Shown: positions 44,656-54,023 of the stretch, one piece after another
Numbering within the stretch: position 1 is the first letter of the stretch
Layout: each line of letters begins with the position of its first letter
DNA from: Paenisporosarcina indica
GTDB taxonomy: Bacteria > Bacillota > Bacilli > Bacillales_A > Planococcaceae
Length of the DNA stretch: 64,000 nucleotides
Assembly: GCF_001939075.1 (NCBI RefSeq)
Contig: NZ_MPTA01000001.1
Coordinates: 992,001-1,056,000 of the forward strand
Direction of reading: 5' to 3'
Position numbers and translations under genes: made by a program
The notes under the pieces: generated by a model
Database searches by the model: none
Told to the model about the DNA's origin: nothing
What the model saw: only the letters and a program-made list of their open reading frames with translations

Positions 44656-44688
44656 AAACAAAAGAGAGCTCACAGTATGTGGGCTCTC
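44656..44688 (-). terminator. Intrinsic terminator after gcvPB
   Basis: GAGAGCCCACA/TGTGAGCTCTC stem (one mismatch) with a three-base loop and TTTTGTTT on the minus strand, 24 bases beyond the gcvPB stop. Confidence 0.85.
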
Positions 44689-44711
44689 CTTGTATATGCT
44701 TGAAAAAATAA

Positions 44712-46172
44712 TCAGGCTTTTTTATAGCGTAAAACTGGTGTACGTGCAGCTTTTGTCTCATCCAAACGTTTAATTACTGTCGTATGAGGAGCTTCTTGAA
44801 CGATTTCTGGTGTTTCTATTACTTCTTTTGCAATTTGAATCATTGCATCAATGAAAGCATCTAGCGTTTCTTTTGATTCCGTTTCCGTTGGTTCAATCAT
44901 CATGCCCTCTTCCACGTTTAATGGGAAGTAAATGGTTGGTGGATGGTAACCAAAGTCAAGTAATCGTTTTGCCATATCAAGTGTACGTACGCCAAGTTTC
45001 TTTTGACGACGGCCGCTTAATACAAATTCGTGTTTACAATGACGGTCATAAGGTAAATCAAAATGGGGTTGGAGACGACGCATCATATAGTTTGCATTCA
45101 ATACAGCGTATTCAGTTACAGCTTTCAAACCATCCGGACCCATTGAACGAATATAGGTATATGCACGCACATTGATTCCAAAGTTTCCATAGAATGGTTT
45201 CACTCGGCCAATTGACTGTGGACGGTTGCTATCGAAATGATAGCCTTCTTCCGTTTTCACTAACACCGGTTTTGGCAAGAATGGAATCAAATCAGCTTTC
45301 ACACCAACAGGACCTGAACCTGGGCCACCTCCACCATGTGGACCAGTAAATGTTTTATGCAAGTTTAAATGAACACAGTCAAAGCCCATGTCTCCTGGAC
45401 GTGCTTTTGACATTACCGCGTTCAAGTTGGCACCGTCATAATACAATTTACCACCAACACCATGGACAATTGCAGCCATTTCCAATATGTTTTCTTCAAA
45501 TAAACCAAGTGTATTCGGGTTTGTCAACATTAAGGCAGCTGTATCGTCGCCTACTACGCGTTTTAAGTCCTCTAAATCAACTAACCCATGTTCATTGGAT
45601 TTTACCGTGATCGTATCGAACCCAGCAACCGTTGCTGATGCGGGATTCGTGCCATGAGCAGAATCTGGAACGATAACTTTAGTTCGTTGTGTATCCCCAT
45701 TTGCTAAATGGAATGCACGAATCATCATTAGCGCAGTCCATTCACCATGTGCACCAGCAGCAGGTTGAAGCGTTACTTCGTCCATACCTGTGATCTCAAT
45801 TAAATGCTCTTGAAGGTCGTACAATAATTCCATTGCCCCCTGGACAGTTTCTTCATCTTGTAATGGATGAATATTAGCGAAACCAGGGAATCGTGCAACC
45901 GATTCATTGATTTTCGGGTTATATTTCATCGTACAAGATCCTAGTGGGTAGAATCCAGAATCAACCCCGTGATTTCTTTTTGAAAGTGCGGTGTAATGAC
46001 GCATGATGTCTAGTTCTGATACTTCCGGAAGTTCCGCTGGTTCTTCGCGTAGCAACCCGTCAGGTAATAACGAAGATAAATCTACTTCTGGAATATCAAG
46101 TTCCGGTAAGCTATATCCAACTCGGCCTTCTTTTGTTATTTCAAATATTAGTGGTTGATTATCTTTATGCAC
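44712..46172 (-). CDS. gcvPB: Glycine dehydrogenase (decarboxylating) subunit 2
   Basis: A 486-residue PLP-dependent half of the split P-protein; the PLP lysine is in [21 protein letters not shown], and [19 protein letters not shown] is typical. Decarboxylates glycine and loads the aminomethyl group on GcvH. The frame opens further upstream, but the GTG at 46172 ([12 protein letters not shown]), six bases after GGGGA and overlapping the end of gcvPA by eight bases, matches the family start. Last gene of the operon. Confidence 0.95.
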   Translation of the reverse strand: MHKDNQPLIFEITKEGRVGYSLPELDIPEVDLSSLLPDGLLREEPAELPEVSELDIMRHYTALSKRNHGVDSGFYPLGSCTMKYNPKINESVARFPGFANIHPLQDEETVQGAMELLYDLQEHLIEITGMDEVTLQPAAGAHGEWTALMMIRAFHLANGDTQRTKVIVPDSAHGTNPASATVAGFDTITVKSNEHGLVDLEDLKRVVGDDTAALMLTNPNTLGLFEENILEMAAIVHGVGGKLYYDGANLNAVMSKARPGDMGFDCVHLNLHKTFTGPHGGGGPGSGPVGVKADLIPFLPKPVLVKTEEGYHFDSNRPQSIGRVKPFYGNFGINVRAYTYIRSMGPDGLKAVTEYAVLNANYMMRRLQPHFDLPYDRHCKHEFVLSGRRQKKLGVRTLDMAKRLLDFGYHPPTIYFPLNVEEGMMIEPTETESKETLDAFIDAMIQIAKEVIETPEIVQEAPHTTVIKRLDETKAARTPVLRYKKA

Positions 46173-47511
46173 GGAAAGTCCCCATTTCTTGCACAAGTGC
46201 ATCGATTTCTTCTTTCGTACGTTGTTCAGTGACAGCAATTAGAGCGTATCCTTCTAACGTTCCCTCAACTTTACCTAAATCAAAGCCGCCAATTATGCCT
46301 TTTTTCAGCAATTCTTTGTTCAATGAAGTAATGGAAGTTTGAACATTTACAACGATTTCGTTAAAGTGAGCACCTTGGAACACAACTTCAAATCCAGCTG
46401 CTTCAAACGCTTTTTTAGCATAGTTCGTTTTTAATATATTTTGAGTTGCGATTTCCTGAACGCCTTTTTTACCAAGAGCTGTCATAGCTACAGCGGCTGC
46501 AAGGGCGTTCAACGCTTGGTTAGAACAAATATTTGATGTGGCTTTATCACGTCGAATATGTTGTTCGCGAGCTTGTAAAGTCAATACAAAACCACGACGG
46601 CCAACTTCATCAGTTGTTTCACCAACCAAACGACCTGGAACTTTGCGCATTAATTTTGTTGTTACAGCAAAGTAACCACAGTGAGGTCCTCCAAACGATT
46701 CGGAAATTCCGAATGGTTGAGCATCTCCAACTACAATATCTGCACCCAATTTCCCAGGTGAAGTCAAGATACCAAGGGCAAGTGGATTTGAAGAAACGAC
46801 CATCAGTGCTTTAACATCATGTGTAATAGCTTCCACTTTACGTAAGTCTTCAACTTGACCATAGAAGTTTGGATATTGAACTAACACAGCAGCTGTATTG
46901 TCGTCGATCATCTCATTTAAAGCATCAATATCTGTCATTCCATCTTTGGTTGGAATTTGCACAACTTCAATCGATTGACCCAATGCATACATACGTACAA
47001 CTTCCTGTGATTCTGGATGAACTGCCCCAGAAATGAGTAGTTTTTTACGTTTTGTTTGACCAGCTGCTAGCATCCCAGCTTCCGCTAACGCAGTTCCGCC
47101 ATCGTACATTGACGAGTTTGCTAAATCCATCCCAGTTAATTCACAAATCATTGTTTGGAACTCGAAAATCGCTTGCAATTCACCTTGTGATATTTCAGGC
47201 TGATACGGTGTGTAAGCTGTATAGAATTCTGATCGTGATATTACGTGATCGACAATAATCGGTTTATAGTGATCGTAAACTCCAGCACCTAAGAACGAAG
47301 CATAGGCTTTATTATCTGCATTCTTTGCAGCCATTGCTGACAACTCTTTCAATAAAGCAGACTCTGATTTTGCTGGTTTAATGTTATATTGTCCCTGAAA
47401 ACGCACTTTTTCAGGAATGTCTGAAAATAGTTCATCTATAGAAGAAACACCAATCGTCTCTAACATTTCCTTTTGGTCTTGCTCTGTCATAGGTAAATAA
47501 CGATGTTTCAT
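46165..47511 (-). CDS. gcvPA: Glycine dehydrogenase (decarboxylating) subunit 1
   Basis: A 448-residue other half of the two-subunit P-protein. Begins [12 protein letters not shown]; contains [31 protein letters not shown] and [20 protein letters not shown]. The ATG at 47511 is preceded by AAAGAGG at ten bases; reading is open eight codons further. gcvT ends 24 bases upstream. Confidence 0.96.
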   Translation of the reverse strand: MKHRYLPMTEQDQKEMLETIGVSSIDELFSDIPEKVRFQGQYNIKPAKSESALLKELSAMAAKNADNKAYASFLGAGVYDHYKPIIVDHVISRSEFYTAYTPYQPEISQGELQAIFEFQTMICELTGMDLANSSMYDGGTALAEAGMLAAGQTKRKKLLISGAVHPESQEVVRMYALGQSIEVVQIPTKDGMTDIDALNEMIDDNTAAVLVQYPNFYGQVEDLRKVEAITHDVKALMVVSSNPLALGILTSPGKLGADIVVGDAQPFGISESFGGPHCGYFAVTTKLMRKVPGRLVGETTDEVGRRGFVLTLQAREQHIRRDKATSNICSNQALNALAAAVAMTALGKKGVQEIATQNILKTNYAKKAFEAAGFEVVFQGAHFNEIVVNVQTSITSLNKELLKKGIIGGFDLGKVEGTLEGYALIAVTEQRTKEEIDALVQEMGTFRA

Positions 47512-47535
47512 TGAGTCACAACCTCTTTCCAACAA

Positions 47536-48639
47536 TTATTTTTGACGTTTATAAAATGGTGTCGCCACAGTGACAGCTTTTAATCGTTTCCCACGAATTT
47601 CCACTTCAACTTCAGTACCAAGCTCATTAAATTGACTGTCGATTAAGCCTAAACCAATATTTTTCTTCAATGTTGGAGACTGAGTACCAGTTGTTACTTC
47701 TCCGATTTTTTGGTCATCTTTATAGATTGCATAACCATGTCTAGGAATCCCTTTATCAATCATTTCAAGTCCTACTATTTTGCGAGGAATGCCAGATTCC
47801 TTTTGTTCAACAAGCGCTTTTTGGCCAATAAAGTCGTTCTCTTTTTTCAATTTCACCGCAAAGCCAATACCCGCTTCAAGAGGAGATATATCTTTAGACA
47901 GTTCTTGACCATAAAGTGCTAAACACGCTTCAAATCGAAGAGTATCTCGAGCTCCAAGACCACATGGTAGAACACCGTCTTCTTTCCCTTCTTCTAAAAT
48001 CAAATCCCATAATGCAACGATTTCTGCTGGATCCCCATAAATCTCAAATCCATCTTCACCCGTATATCCAGTTCGCGATACTAATGCATCATAATCGCCA
48101 ATTTTTACATTTGATTTAAATTTAAAGAATCCGATTTCACTTAAATCCTCTTTGGTTAATCGTTGTAATACTTTTTCAGCTAAAGGTCCTTGCAACGCAA
48201 GTTGGCCATATGAGTCTGAAACATTATGTATAGTGACATGATTTATACTATTCTTTTGCATCCAATCGAAATCTTTTTCGATATTAGAAGCATTTACAAC
48301 TAGCAAATAATCATGATCAGCAATTTTATAAACAAGCAAATCATCTACTGTGCCGCCATCTGTGTAACACATTGCATTGTATTGAGCTTGCCCATCCTGT
48401 AATTTGGATACGTCATTGGTTAGTAATTTTTGTAAGTATGGCAGGCTATCTTCCCCACGAACGATAATCTCACCCATATGCGACACATCAAACATTCCAG
48501 CTTTCGTTCGAACAGCTTCATGTTCTTCTTTTATACTAGAAAATTGAACAGGTAATTCCCATCCTCCAAAATCAATTGTTTTTCCTCCGTATGTCTTATA
48601 CGAATCAAATAAAGGCGTGCGTTTTAAATTTTCCGACAA
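47536..48639 (-). CDS. gcvT: Aminomethyltransferase (glycine cleavage T-protein)
   Basis: A 367-residue THF-dependent enzyme releasing ammonia and making 5,10-methylene-THF. Family blocks: [45 protein letters not shown] and the C-terminal barrel with [21 protein letters not shown]. Start is TTG, chosen for the GAGGAGG eight bases ahead, which lies just after the riboswitch terminator. First gene of gcvT-gcvPA-gcvPB. Confidence 0.96.
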   Translation of the reverse strand: MSENLKRTPLFDSYKTYGGKTIDFGGWELPVQFSSIKEEHEAVRTKAGMFDVSHMGEIIVRGEDSLPYLQKLLTNDVSKLQDGQAQYNAMCYTDGGTVDDLLVYKIADHDYLLVVNASNIEKDFDWMQKNSINHVTIHNVSDSYGQLALQGPLAEKVLQRLTKEDLSEIGFFKFKSNVKIGDYDALVSRTGYTGEDGFEIYGDPAEIVALWDLILEEGKEDGVLPCGLGARDTLRFEACLALYGQELSKDISPLEAGIGFAVKLKKENDFIGQKALVEQKESGIPRKIVGLEMIDKGIPRHGYAIYKDDQKIGEVTTGTQSPTLKKNIGLGLIDSQFNELGTEVEVEIRGKRLKAVTVATPFYKRQK

Positions 48640-48669
48640 TTTAATTTCCTCCTCTTCGCATAACGGCAC

Positions 48670-48711
48670 AAAAAAAGACAGAGAATCCCCTATTAATGAG
48701 AATTCTCTGTC
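48670..48711 (-). terminator. Riboswitch-controlled terminator in the gcvT leader
   Basis: GACAGAGAAT/ATTCTCTGTC stem and seven T residues. The left arm reuses GGACAGAG of aptamer II P1, so folding of aptamer II with glycine would block the terminator and let the gcv operon be transcribed. Confidence 0.85.
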
Positions 48712-48883
48712 CTGGTACCTGAAAGTTTACCTGATATCGGCTTTCCTCTTTGGTAGCTATAATAAATACTAGCATTCTCCAGAGATGCGTCCTATACGAG
48801 TCTTTTTGCCTGAGAGATTCATAGATTCTACTTGCTCCTTCGGCGACGTGACCAGCACGTTCTCTCCCCGTATACTCATCCGC
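48677..48883 (-). ncRNA. Tandem glycine riboswitch ahead of gcvT
   Basis: On the minus strand, aptamer I shows GGGGAGAGAACG, GCCGAAGGAGCAAG, AATCTCTCAGGCAAAAAGAC and GGACGCATCTCTGGAGA. The linked aptamer II shows ACCAAAGAGGAAAGCC, AACTTTCAGGTACCAGGACAGAG. The expression platform is the terminator at 48670-48711. Tandem aptamers and gcv linkage fit a glycine-induced ON switch. Aptamer II departs from consensus in the CCGAAGG word (CCAAAGA). Confidence 0.93.
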
Positions 48884-49018
48884 CCAAAACATGTGTTTTG
48901 GCATATAAAGAAATCAATGTACAAAAGCCCTTATGGCTTTGTGTATATCCTAACATTGATTAAAAGAAATCGCAATCATTTTTGCATTTCCCATCAAAAG
49001 ACGAACATTAAATGAAGT

Positions 49019-49540
49019 TCAATTCATATCGTTCGACTTTAACCGATTAACTTGGAATGCAGCATATTCAGTTATTTGTCTTAATGAGCGCCCCTCGGTT
49101 CTAATTAGTATATGAGCTGCAGATTTATAAAATCGTCTTCTTTTCGTAAATAATGTTTCCAGCTCTTCGCGCGACGAAGACTGCACAATAGGTCTGTTGA
49201 CATCCCGAGAGATTCTTTTCCAAATATCCACAAACGTAGCATCTAAAAACAACACTAATCCTGTTTGTCGCATTAGCTTACTATTGCTTGGGTTAACCGC
49301 AACACCTCCACCAGTTGAAATGATACACCATTCATCTCGAAACGTTTTAAGATATTCGTGCTCTTGTTGTCGGAAGAAAGCCTCGCCATACTTTTCGAAA
49401 ATTCTCGGAATGCTCATGCCCATTTTCTTTACAATTTCTTGATCCATGTCGTAATAAGGAATTTTAAGCAAAAAACTTAATCGTCGTCCAATTGCACTTT
49501 TACCTGATCCCATAAAACCAATTAAGTAAATTTTCTTCAT
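49019..49540 (-). CDS. aroK: Shikimate kinase
   Basis: A 173-residue P-loop kinase making shikimate-3-phosphate. IYLIGFMGSGKSAIGRRL (Walker A), YYDMDQEI (substrate Asp), IISTGGGVAVN and NRPIVQ/TKRRRFYKSAA (lid and Arg) are visible. Two ATGs in tandem after a weak GGGGTAGG; the second was taken. An open frame extends 33 codons upstream into comGG and is not credible as the start. Follows the comG genes as in B. subtilis. Confidence 0.93.
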   Translation of the reverse strand: MKKIYLIGFMGSGKSAIGRRLSFLLKIPYYDMDQEIVKKMGMSIPRIFEKYGEAFFRQQEHEYLKTFRDEWCIISTGGGVAVNPSNSKLMRQTGLVLFLDATFVDIWKRISRDVNRPIVQSSSREELETLFTKRRRFYKSAAHILIRTEGRSLRQITEYAAFQVNRLKSNDMN

Positions 49541-49580
49541 CATCCTACCCCGTTCACTACAAATCATCATAAATCGACTA

Positions 49581-49790
49581 CTATCGCTGATTTTCCATTT
49601 TTTTAATAGTAGCAGATAAATAATGACTTTCCAACATCTCATATATATTCATTTGAGATACATAAGACATTACGAAGTAAAGGAGAAGTCCAGAAACAAC
49701 AAATAATAATATAATTGCCACTGGTAGTAAGAAACCGGAATCATTGCGTGGATACAAATACTTCAAATGTGCGAACCTCTTTTCCTCCAT
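49581..49790 (-). CDS. comGG: ComGG-like competence protein, short
   Basis: Up to 69 residues with one hydrophobic segment (GFLLPVAIILLFVVSGLLLYFVM) and a short C-terminal tail. Position as the seventh gene after comGF and the NDSGFLLPVAIILL onset point to ComGG, but B. subtilis ComGG has 124 residues, so the tail domain is mostly absent. The start overlaps comGF; the ATG at 49790 (TGGAG seven bases ahead) was used, and TTG codons inside are possible alternatives. Confidence 0.6.
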   Translation of the reverse strand: MEEKRFAHLKYLYPRNDSGFLLPVAIILLFVVSGLLLYFVMSYVSQMNIYEMLESHYLSATIKKMENQR

Positions 49791-50181
49791 TACTAAACTC
49801 CACTTGAACCACAACTTGATCTTGGAGAACTTCTAGTTTACATAATTTTATTCCCGTTAACATTATTTCGTGCCCAAGTCTAAACTTTTGTTTTCGAATG
49901 ACTGTTGAAGAGCATTCAATGTCAAATTCTTGCCCATCTTTTGTAAATCGGATCCCCGTTCGATCTTCTTGTTCTTCAAGTGTTGTGACAGAGGATAGAT
50001 AACTCTCCATATCAAGCGCAAACATTTCCCATTCGATTTCTTCCGTAAGCACAAAATTATTTTCTATTTGATTGAACCAAACATAATAAAACATGAGGAG
50101 TTGTGAAAATAACAACAGGACGACTAATTGAATGATTGCGTCTACAAGTGTGTAGCCTCTATTTGTTAATACATATCGCAT
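49741..50181 (-). CDS. comGF: ComGF competence pseudopilus minor component
   Basis: A 146-residue protein starting with a pilin-like N-terminus (NRGYTLVDAIIQLVVLLLFSQLL), where the usual Phe-Thr-Leu-Ile-Glu methylation motif is changed to YTLVD, as in ComGF. The remainder is a beta-rich extracellular domain. It overlaps comGE by 16 bases. Needed in B. subtilis for DNA uptake pseudopilus assembly. Confidence 0.85.
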   Translation of the reverse strand: MRYVLTNRGYTLVDAIIQLVVLLLFSQLLMFYYVWFNQIENNFVLTEEIEWEMFALDMESYLSSVTTLEEQEDRTGIRFTKDGQEFDIECSSTVIRKQKFRLGHEIMLTGIKLCKLEVLQDQVVVQVEFSNGGKEVRTFEVFVSTQ

Positions 50182-50465
50182 GATTCATAACTCACTTCAA
50201 AAAATGCATAGTTCACACATAGACTCGGCTGATTCCATTCCCATGTAAAGTCAATTCCATCTAGGATGACAACGCCTGAACCTTTTCCGTTCATAATGGC
50301 TGTAGCAGCTTGGTTTTTTGTAATGGCCACATGTAGCAATACTTTCCTTTCCGCTAAATTCATCATCATAAGATTGCTCAATGGCAATAACGAACCGAAC
50401 AGCGTGAATAAAATACTCATCGTGAGAATCATTTCAACGAATGAAAAACCTCTTTCATTATTCAA
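50166..50465 (-). CDS. comGE: ComGE competence minor pseudopilin
   Basis: A 99-residue type IV pilin-like protein with prepilin motif ERGFSFVEMILTMSILF (cleavage after Gly by ComC, Glu at position +5 of the mature protein). Start is TTG, close after GGCGGATGA, overlapping the comGD stop by eight bases. Minor pseudopilin by position and size. Confidence 0.85.
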   Translation of the reverse strand: MNNERGFSFVEMILTMSILFTLFGSLLPLSNLMMMNLAERKVLLHVAITKNQAATAIMNGKGSGVVILDGIDFTWEWNQPSLCVNYAFFEVSYESCDMY

Positions 50466-50889
50466 GAGTCATCCGCCCTTTCCCTATATATACATGAATG
50501 ATTTTTATTCCTGAAGGTGTTTCAAAAGTAAGCGTTCCAAACTTTACAATTGTCCCATTCGGATGAAAGGATAGTTCTTGTAAATTGCTTCGTGTTGACA
50601 ATCTGTATCCAGGGGGGAGTTCTCTTCTAAATACCGACTCAAAAAAAGATTTTCTCCCTGCATATCGAGTTCCTCCCGAATCAAAGCTCAATGTGATATT
50701 TTTTCTTTCATTCATCGCAGTTAATTGTAAGTGTCTCGTATCCAGAATTAATTGATTATAAAATAAGTCGAAAGTATGTTTTTCAACGTACCGATTATTC
50801 ATAACCAATGCACAAGAGCCAATTACTACAACGATGATGAGGACAAGTAGTAATTCAAGAAGTGTATATCCTTTGTTATCCAGTGACAT
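50458..50889 (-). CDS. comGD: ComGD competence pseudopilin
   Basis: A 143-residue prepilin: DNKGYTLLELLLVLIIVVVIG (Gly/Tyr cleavage site, Glu at +5), followed by an extracellular domain. Overlaps comGC by 14 bases. Ribosome binding site weak, consistent with translational coupling. Confidence 0.9.
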   Translation of the reverse strand: MSLDNKGYTLLELLLVLIIVVVIGSCALVMNNRYVEKHTFDLFYNQLILDTRHLQLTAMNERKNITLSFDSGGTRYAGRKSFFESVFRRELPPGYRLSTRSNLQELSFHPNGTIVKFGTLTFETPSGIKIIHVYIGKGRMTLE

Positions 50890-51205
50890 CTTCAGTTACT
50901 GCTGTAACTAATCCCGTAGATGAATCGATCTCTACCTCGACTCCATTGGGACACACCGTTTCTCCTTCGATTAAATAATCATTTTGAACTAAGTCATCGA
51001 TTGTAGGAATCTTTTTTTCATCAATTCGATAAGCCTCTACTTGACCTTGAACCATTTTTATATAAGCTTCGCACCCTTTATCATCTATAGTTGCTGAATG
51101 CTTCGTCACGTTAGGAATAGCAATTAAAATTAAAACAGAGATGATTAACAAAACAACCATCATTTCAATTAAAGTGAATCCTTTTTGACATGTTATTTTT
51201 TTCAT
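50876..51205 (-). CDS. comGC: ComGC major competence pseudopilin
   Basis: A 109-residue major pseudopilin. The leader ends QKGFTLIEMMVVLLIISVLILIAIP, a perfect N-methylation motif; the mature part has Cys residues (KGCEAYI and ETVCPNG) that form the disulfide known in ComGC. GGAGGAAGAC precedes the ATG. Confidence 0.96.
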   Translation of the reverse strand: MKKITCQKGFTLIEMMVVLLIISVLILIAIPNVTKHSATIDDKGCEAYIKMVQGQVEAYRIDEKKIPTIDDLVQNDYLIEGETVCPNGVEVEIDSSTGLVTAVTEDVTG

Positions 51206-51219
51206 TTGTCTTCCTCCTA

Positions 51220-52284
51220 TTAAATAAAATCAATCATTCCATAAACAGGTAGCAGAATTGATAAATACGCAGCTAGTATGCAAATGGCTAATACACCAAA
51301 TAATATAGGCTGAACAAAAGCTAAACACTTCGTCAAACTGCTTTCTAAATGTTCATTTAATAATTCACTATAAATTAATAATTCCCGAGCTAAATGACCA
51401 CTTACTTCTCCATGGGAAATATATGTTGAAAAATCATCCTTAAAAATATCAGTTAACATGGCTGCATGTTTCAATGATTCTCCAGAAGACACCGAGTTAT
51501 AAATATTTTCAGCAACATTTTGTATATACGGTTGATAGTTTTGGTGTCTAAGACTATTTAAAGCCAGTTGTAGTGATAGTCCACTGGCTAATAATGTGCC
51601 TAATTCTTGAGCAAAGTTTCTAGTGAGCGTCAATTTTATCCAATTCGAAAGCAACGGTGTTCGTTGTAAAATTTTGATTTGCTGAGACACTGGGCGTCTT
51701 TTAACCGTCCATCTGAAAACCAGAGAAATGAAAAGGATTACTAAACAACATCCTAATAACAGATCAGGAAGATGCAATAATAAGCCTGTCCAGTTCATTG
51801 ATTCAGTCGACGTTGCAGATTGTCGCGATGAAGCTAGAGTTTTCATATTGGGTAGGAAATATGTCCGAAAAGCTACAAACAATCCCGCTAGCATTAAAAA
51901 CAAAAAGATGGGGTACATCACAACTTTTCTCAAACTCGCTTTAGCCCTGTCGACCATCGCTATATGCGTGTGAAGTACTAGTAACGCTTGATGTAACTTA
52001 CCATGAGATTCGGCCATTTGAACCGATAATAAATAACTTCTTGGAATTCCTAATGTTAGTAATATCGAAGTTACTCCTTCGCCATTTTTGAGTTGTGACG
52101 AGAGTTGATTTTGTGCCTCTGTACTGGACTTCACATGGTGTGGCAAAAGCATTGTGAGAGAAGCATAAAATGTGTAACCCTCAGCTAATAAAGAAGATAA
52201 TCGATTCATGAACTGAGCTTGTTTTATTTTAGGAATTTGTCGATCCTTTACATTAGTTTGTGGTCGGAGATACTTGGATAACAC
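51220..52284 (-). CDS. comGB: ComGB competence inner-membrane platform protein
   Basis: About 354 residues, GspF/PilC family, with three main membrane segments (near 145-165, 190-215 and 325-350) and two T2SSF domains (FMNRLSSLLAEGYTFYASL, FAQELGTLLASGLSLQLAL). The frame is open to 52350, but the GTG at 52284, nine bases after AAGGGG, is the best start; it overlaps the 3' end of comGA by about 32 bases. Confidence 0.9.
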   Translation of the reverse strand: MLSKYLRPQTNVKDRQIPKIKQAQFMNRLSSLLAEGYTFYASLTMLLPHHVKSSTEAQNQLSSQLKNGEGVTSILLTLGIPRSYLLSVQMAESHGKLHQALLVLHTHIAMVDRAKASLRKVVMYPIFLFLMLAGLFVAFRTYFLPNMKTLASSRQSATSTESMNWTGLLLHLPDLLLGCCLVILFISLVFRWTVKRRPVSQQIKILQRTPLLSNWIKLTLTRNFAQELGTLLASGLSLQLALNSLRHQNYQPYIQNVAENIYNSVSSGESLKHAAMLTDIFKDDFSTYISHGEVSGHLARELLIYSELLNEHLESSLTKCLAFVQPILFGVLAICILAAYLSILLPVYGMIDFI

Positions 52285-53296
52285 CCATCTCAACCCCTTG
52301 TTCATATTGATAGAAGAGAGTTGATTCTTGGGGCATATTAAAAATTTCACCTTCTTTTAGAGTTGCAAAAGCCCGTTCAAGTGTGTGCCCATATAATATT
52401 TCATACAAAGATGAACGATTTGGTCTGATTCGGCTGTCTTCTCTCACATAGGACGTGATCACAAGTTGCTGACTTGTGATTCCAATGACTGATTGTTGTA
52501 AATCGTCAAGGGGTATTCCTAAATCCATTAACCGGTACAAACAACCAACCGGATTTTTCGCATGAACAGTAGTAATTACTAAATGTCCAGTCAGTGATGC
52601 CTGAACTGCTGCATGAGCCGTTTCAGCATCTCGAATCTCACCAATCATGATGACATCGGGTGAATGTCGTAAAATCGCTTTTAATCCAGAGGCATAGGAA
52701 ATACCAGAGCGTTCATTTACTTGGATTTGAAGTAAGTGAGATTGACTATTTTCTACTGGATCTTCTAAAGAGATTACATGCCTCCTGAGTTTGTGTGCAC
52801 TGTAACTAGTCAAGGAATACATGGTGGTCGTTTTTCCACAACCGGTCGGTCCTGTGATACAAATAAGTCCTTGACGAGCCATCATTAATTGGTGCAATAC
52901 TTTGGTAGTTTCTTTATTAAGTGAAAGCTCATGTAAAGGTTTAGAGTCATCATGTAATTGAACTCGAATAACAAGGCTTTCTTTATTTTGGACAGATGGC
53001 AGCGTTGAAACACGAAAAGAACAAACTTGAGAGTTGAAACTTTGTTGAAATGAGCCACTTTGAGGTTTTCTTTTTTCACTGATGTCAAGAGAGGATAAAA
53101 ATTTGAAGTACGATATCATGCGATCCCCAATATCCAGGTGAAGCTTACCTGCAGGGACAAGTTTGGCATGTAATCGAAAATATATCGTATAGAGATCTGT
53201 TGTTGGAATTAAATGAATATCCGAAGCCCGAGCTAATACCGCTTGCTTAATCAAATCTTCACTCTTCTTCTCAATTACATTCAATAGGTCAGTCAT
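52253..53296 (-). CDS. comGA: ComGA competence ATPase
   Basis: A 347-residue GspE/PilT-family secretion ATPase driving pseudopilus assembly. Walker A GPTGCGKTTTMYSLT (near 138), Asp box SLEDPVE, Walker B SPDVIMIGEIRDAETA and the His box TGHLVITTVHAK are all present. First gene of comGA-GB-GC-GD-GE-GF-GG. The Shine-Dalgarno is weak (GGTGAT at 12 bases), with a small hairpin in the leader (53317-53344). Confidence 0.95.
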   Translation of the reverse strand: MTDLLNVIEKKSEDLIKQAVLARASDIHLIPTTDLYTIYFRLHAKLVPAGKLHLDIGDRMISYFKFLSSLDISEKRKPQSGSFQQSFNSQVCSFRVSTLPSVQNKESLVIRVQLHDDSKPLHELSLNKETTKVLHQLMMARQGLICITGPTGCGKTTTMYSLTSYSAHKLRRHVISLEDPVENSQSHLLQIQVNERSGISYASGLKAILRHSPDVIMIGEIRDAETAHAAVQASLTGHLVITTVHAKNPVGCLYRLMDLGIPLDDLQQSVIGITSQQLVITSYVREDSRIRPNRSSLYEILYGHTLERAFATLKEGEIFNMPQESTLFYQYEQGVEMGVIQVSPTTN

Positions 53297-53350
53297 GAAT
53301 TATACCAATCACCCATAACAGGGAAGGACCGCTCTTTTCCTGTTAAAAAT

Positions 53351-53356
53351 AGTATA
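53351..53356 (-). promoter_or_regulatory. Candidate -10 of the comG promoter
   Basis: TATACT on the minus strand, 55 bases before comGA, with a poor -35 region, as expected for a ComK-dependent promoter. Confidence 0.4.
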
Positions 53357-53421
53357 GTCAATGTAGAAGAAAAATGGAATATAATTCCCTAAAATGAAAA
53401 AATGCACGCTTATATTGCAAC

Positions 53422-53465
53422 AAAAATCAATTTTGTTTTCCATTACTCGAAGAATAATTTAATTT
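53422..53465. promoter_or_regulatory. ComK box pair (K-box) ahead of comG
   Basis: A perfect AAAA-N5-TTTT at 53422-53434, then 18 bases, then AATA-N5-ATTT at 53453-53465 (two mismatches). The 18-bp gap is one of the spacings accepted for ComK dimer pairs. It sits about 65-115 bases upstream of the candidate -10. Confidence 0.6.
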
Positions 53466-53730
53466 TGCGGTCAAAAACTCATTTCCAATCTAGAATTACA
53501 ATCATTATTCCTTATTTTTAACCTTTTAATATCATAATACTTGTAATTGTGCTATCTTTTTGGCTACACTAAAGTCATATCCATTCTATTATTCGTATAT
53601 TTTTGTGGAAATTATCGAACTTCCACGGTTCTGTCACATTCAAAAGATAATCTAGAGTTTACATCTGCGAATGGAATCATTTATAATGAGTAAGAGATTA
53701 CTGTATGGTTGCAAAAGGAGGGGACTACTC

Positions 53731-53973
53731 ATGGGCAATATGTATAAAGTGATGGGTTTCTGGACAGGGATTTTCGCGGTTATGTTTTACTTAGGTGATA
53801 TGTATCAGGCATCATTATTATTTTTAGCTAACACAGGTTTATTTATTCTTTTAGGTTTCTTGAACCTTTCAGAGCGTATGTATATCTATATCTTTGGAGC
53901 ATATTTAACAGTGTTCTTTGCTGGCTTCACTTACTATACGACGTTTATTCACGTACCTGGTGCTGGACACTAA
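53731..53973 (+). CDS. yqgY: DUF2626 membrane protein (YqgY)
   Basis: An 80-residue protein with three hydrophobic segments and the DUF2626 pattern (MYKVMGFWTGIFAVMFYLGDM ... FFAGFTYYTTF). Function unknown. The AGGAGGGG site places the start at the ATG of MGNMYK; 20 more codons are open upstream. Size and location near comG agree with B. subtilis YqgY. Confidence 0.88.
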   Translation: MGNMYKVMGFWTGIFAVMFYLGDMYQASLLFLANTGLFILLGFLNLSERMYIYIFGAYLTVFFAGFTYYTTFIHVPGAGH

Positions 53974-53984
53974 TCAATAATAAG

Positions 53985-54016
53985 AAAAGACAGCCATATT
54001 GGGCTGTCTTTTTTGT
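53985..54016. terminator. Bidirectional terminator between yqgY and yqgX
   Basis: AAGACAGCC/GGGCTGTCTT stem followed by TTTT on the plus strand, with an A-rich left flank, between convergent genes. Confidence 0.85.
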
Positions 54017-54023
54017 TTGTCTG

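Larger units (their letters stand above)
43962..44711. other. 750-bp gene-free interval between the AAA ATPase and gcvPB
   Basis: Contains the ATPase terminator, a pair of imperfect 18-base repeats (CACCATG-CCTAAAGAGG type at 44077-44094 and 44155-44175), the second copy of the terminator-linked repeat (44496-44647) and the gcvPB terminator. A 71-codon minus-strand frame at 44292-44507 starts inside the repeat and lacks a ribosome binding site, so I do not call it a gene. The rest is unexplained and may be gene decay. Confidence 0.6.
53297..53730. other. 434-bp divergent control region between comGA and yqgY
   Basis: Holds the comGA leader hairpin, candidate -10, the K-box pair and, on the right, the strong AGGAGGGG site of the DUF2626 gene. 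The stretch 53470-53700 is AT-rich without a recognisable gene. Confidence 0.7.

Noticed and set aside
51220-52350. Frameshift between comGA and comGB because of a 98-base open-frame overlap
   Set aside because: comGA is complete to its usual end, and comGB has a good GTG start at 52284; the overlap is just open sequence.
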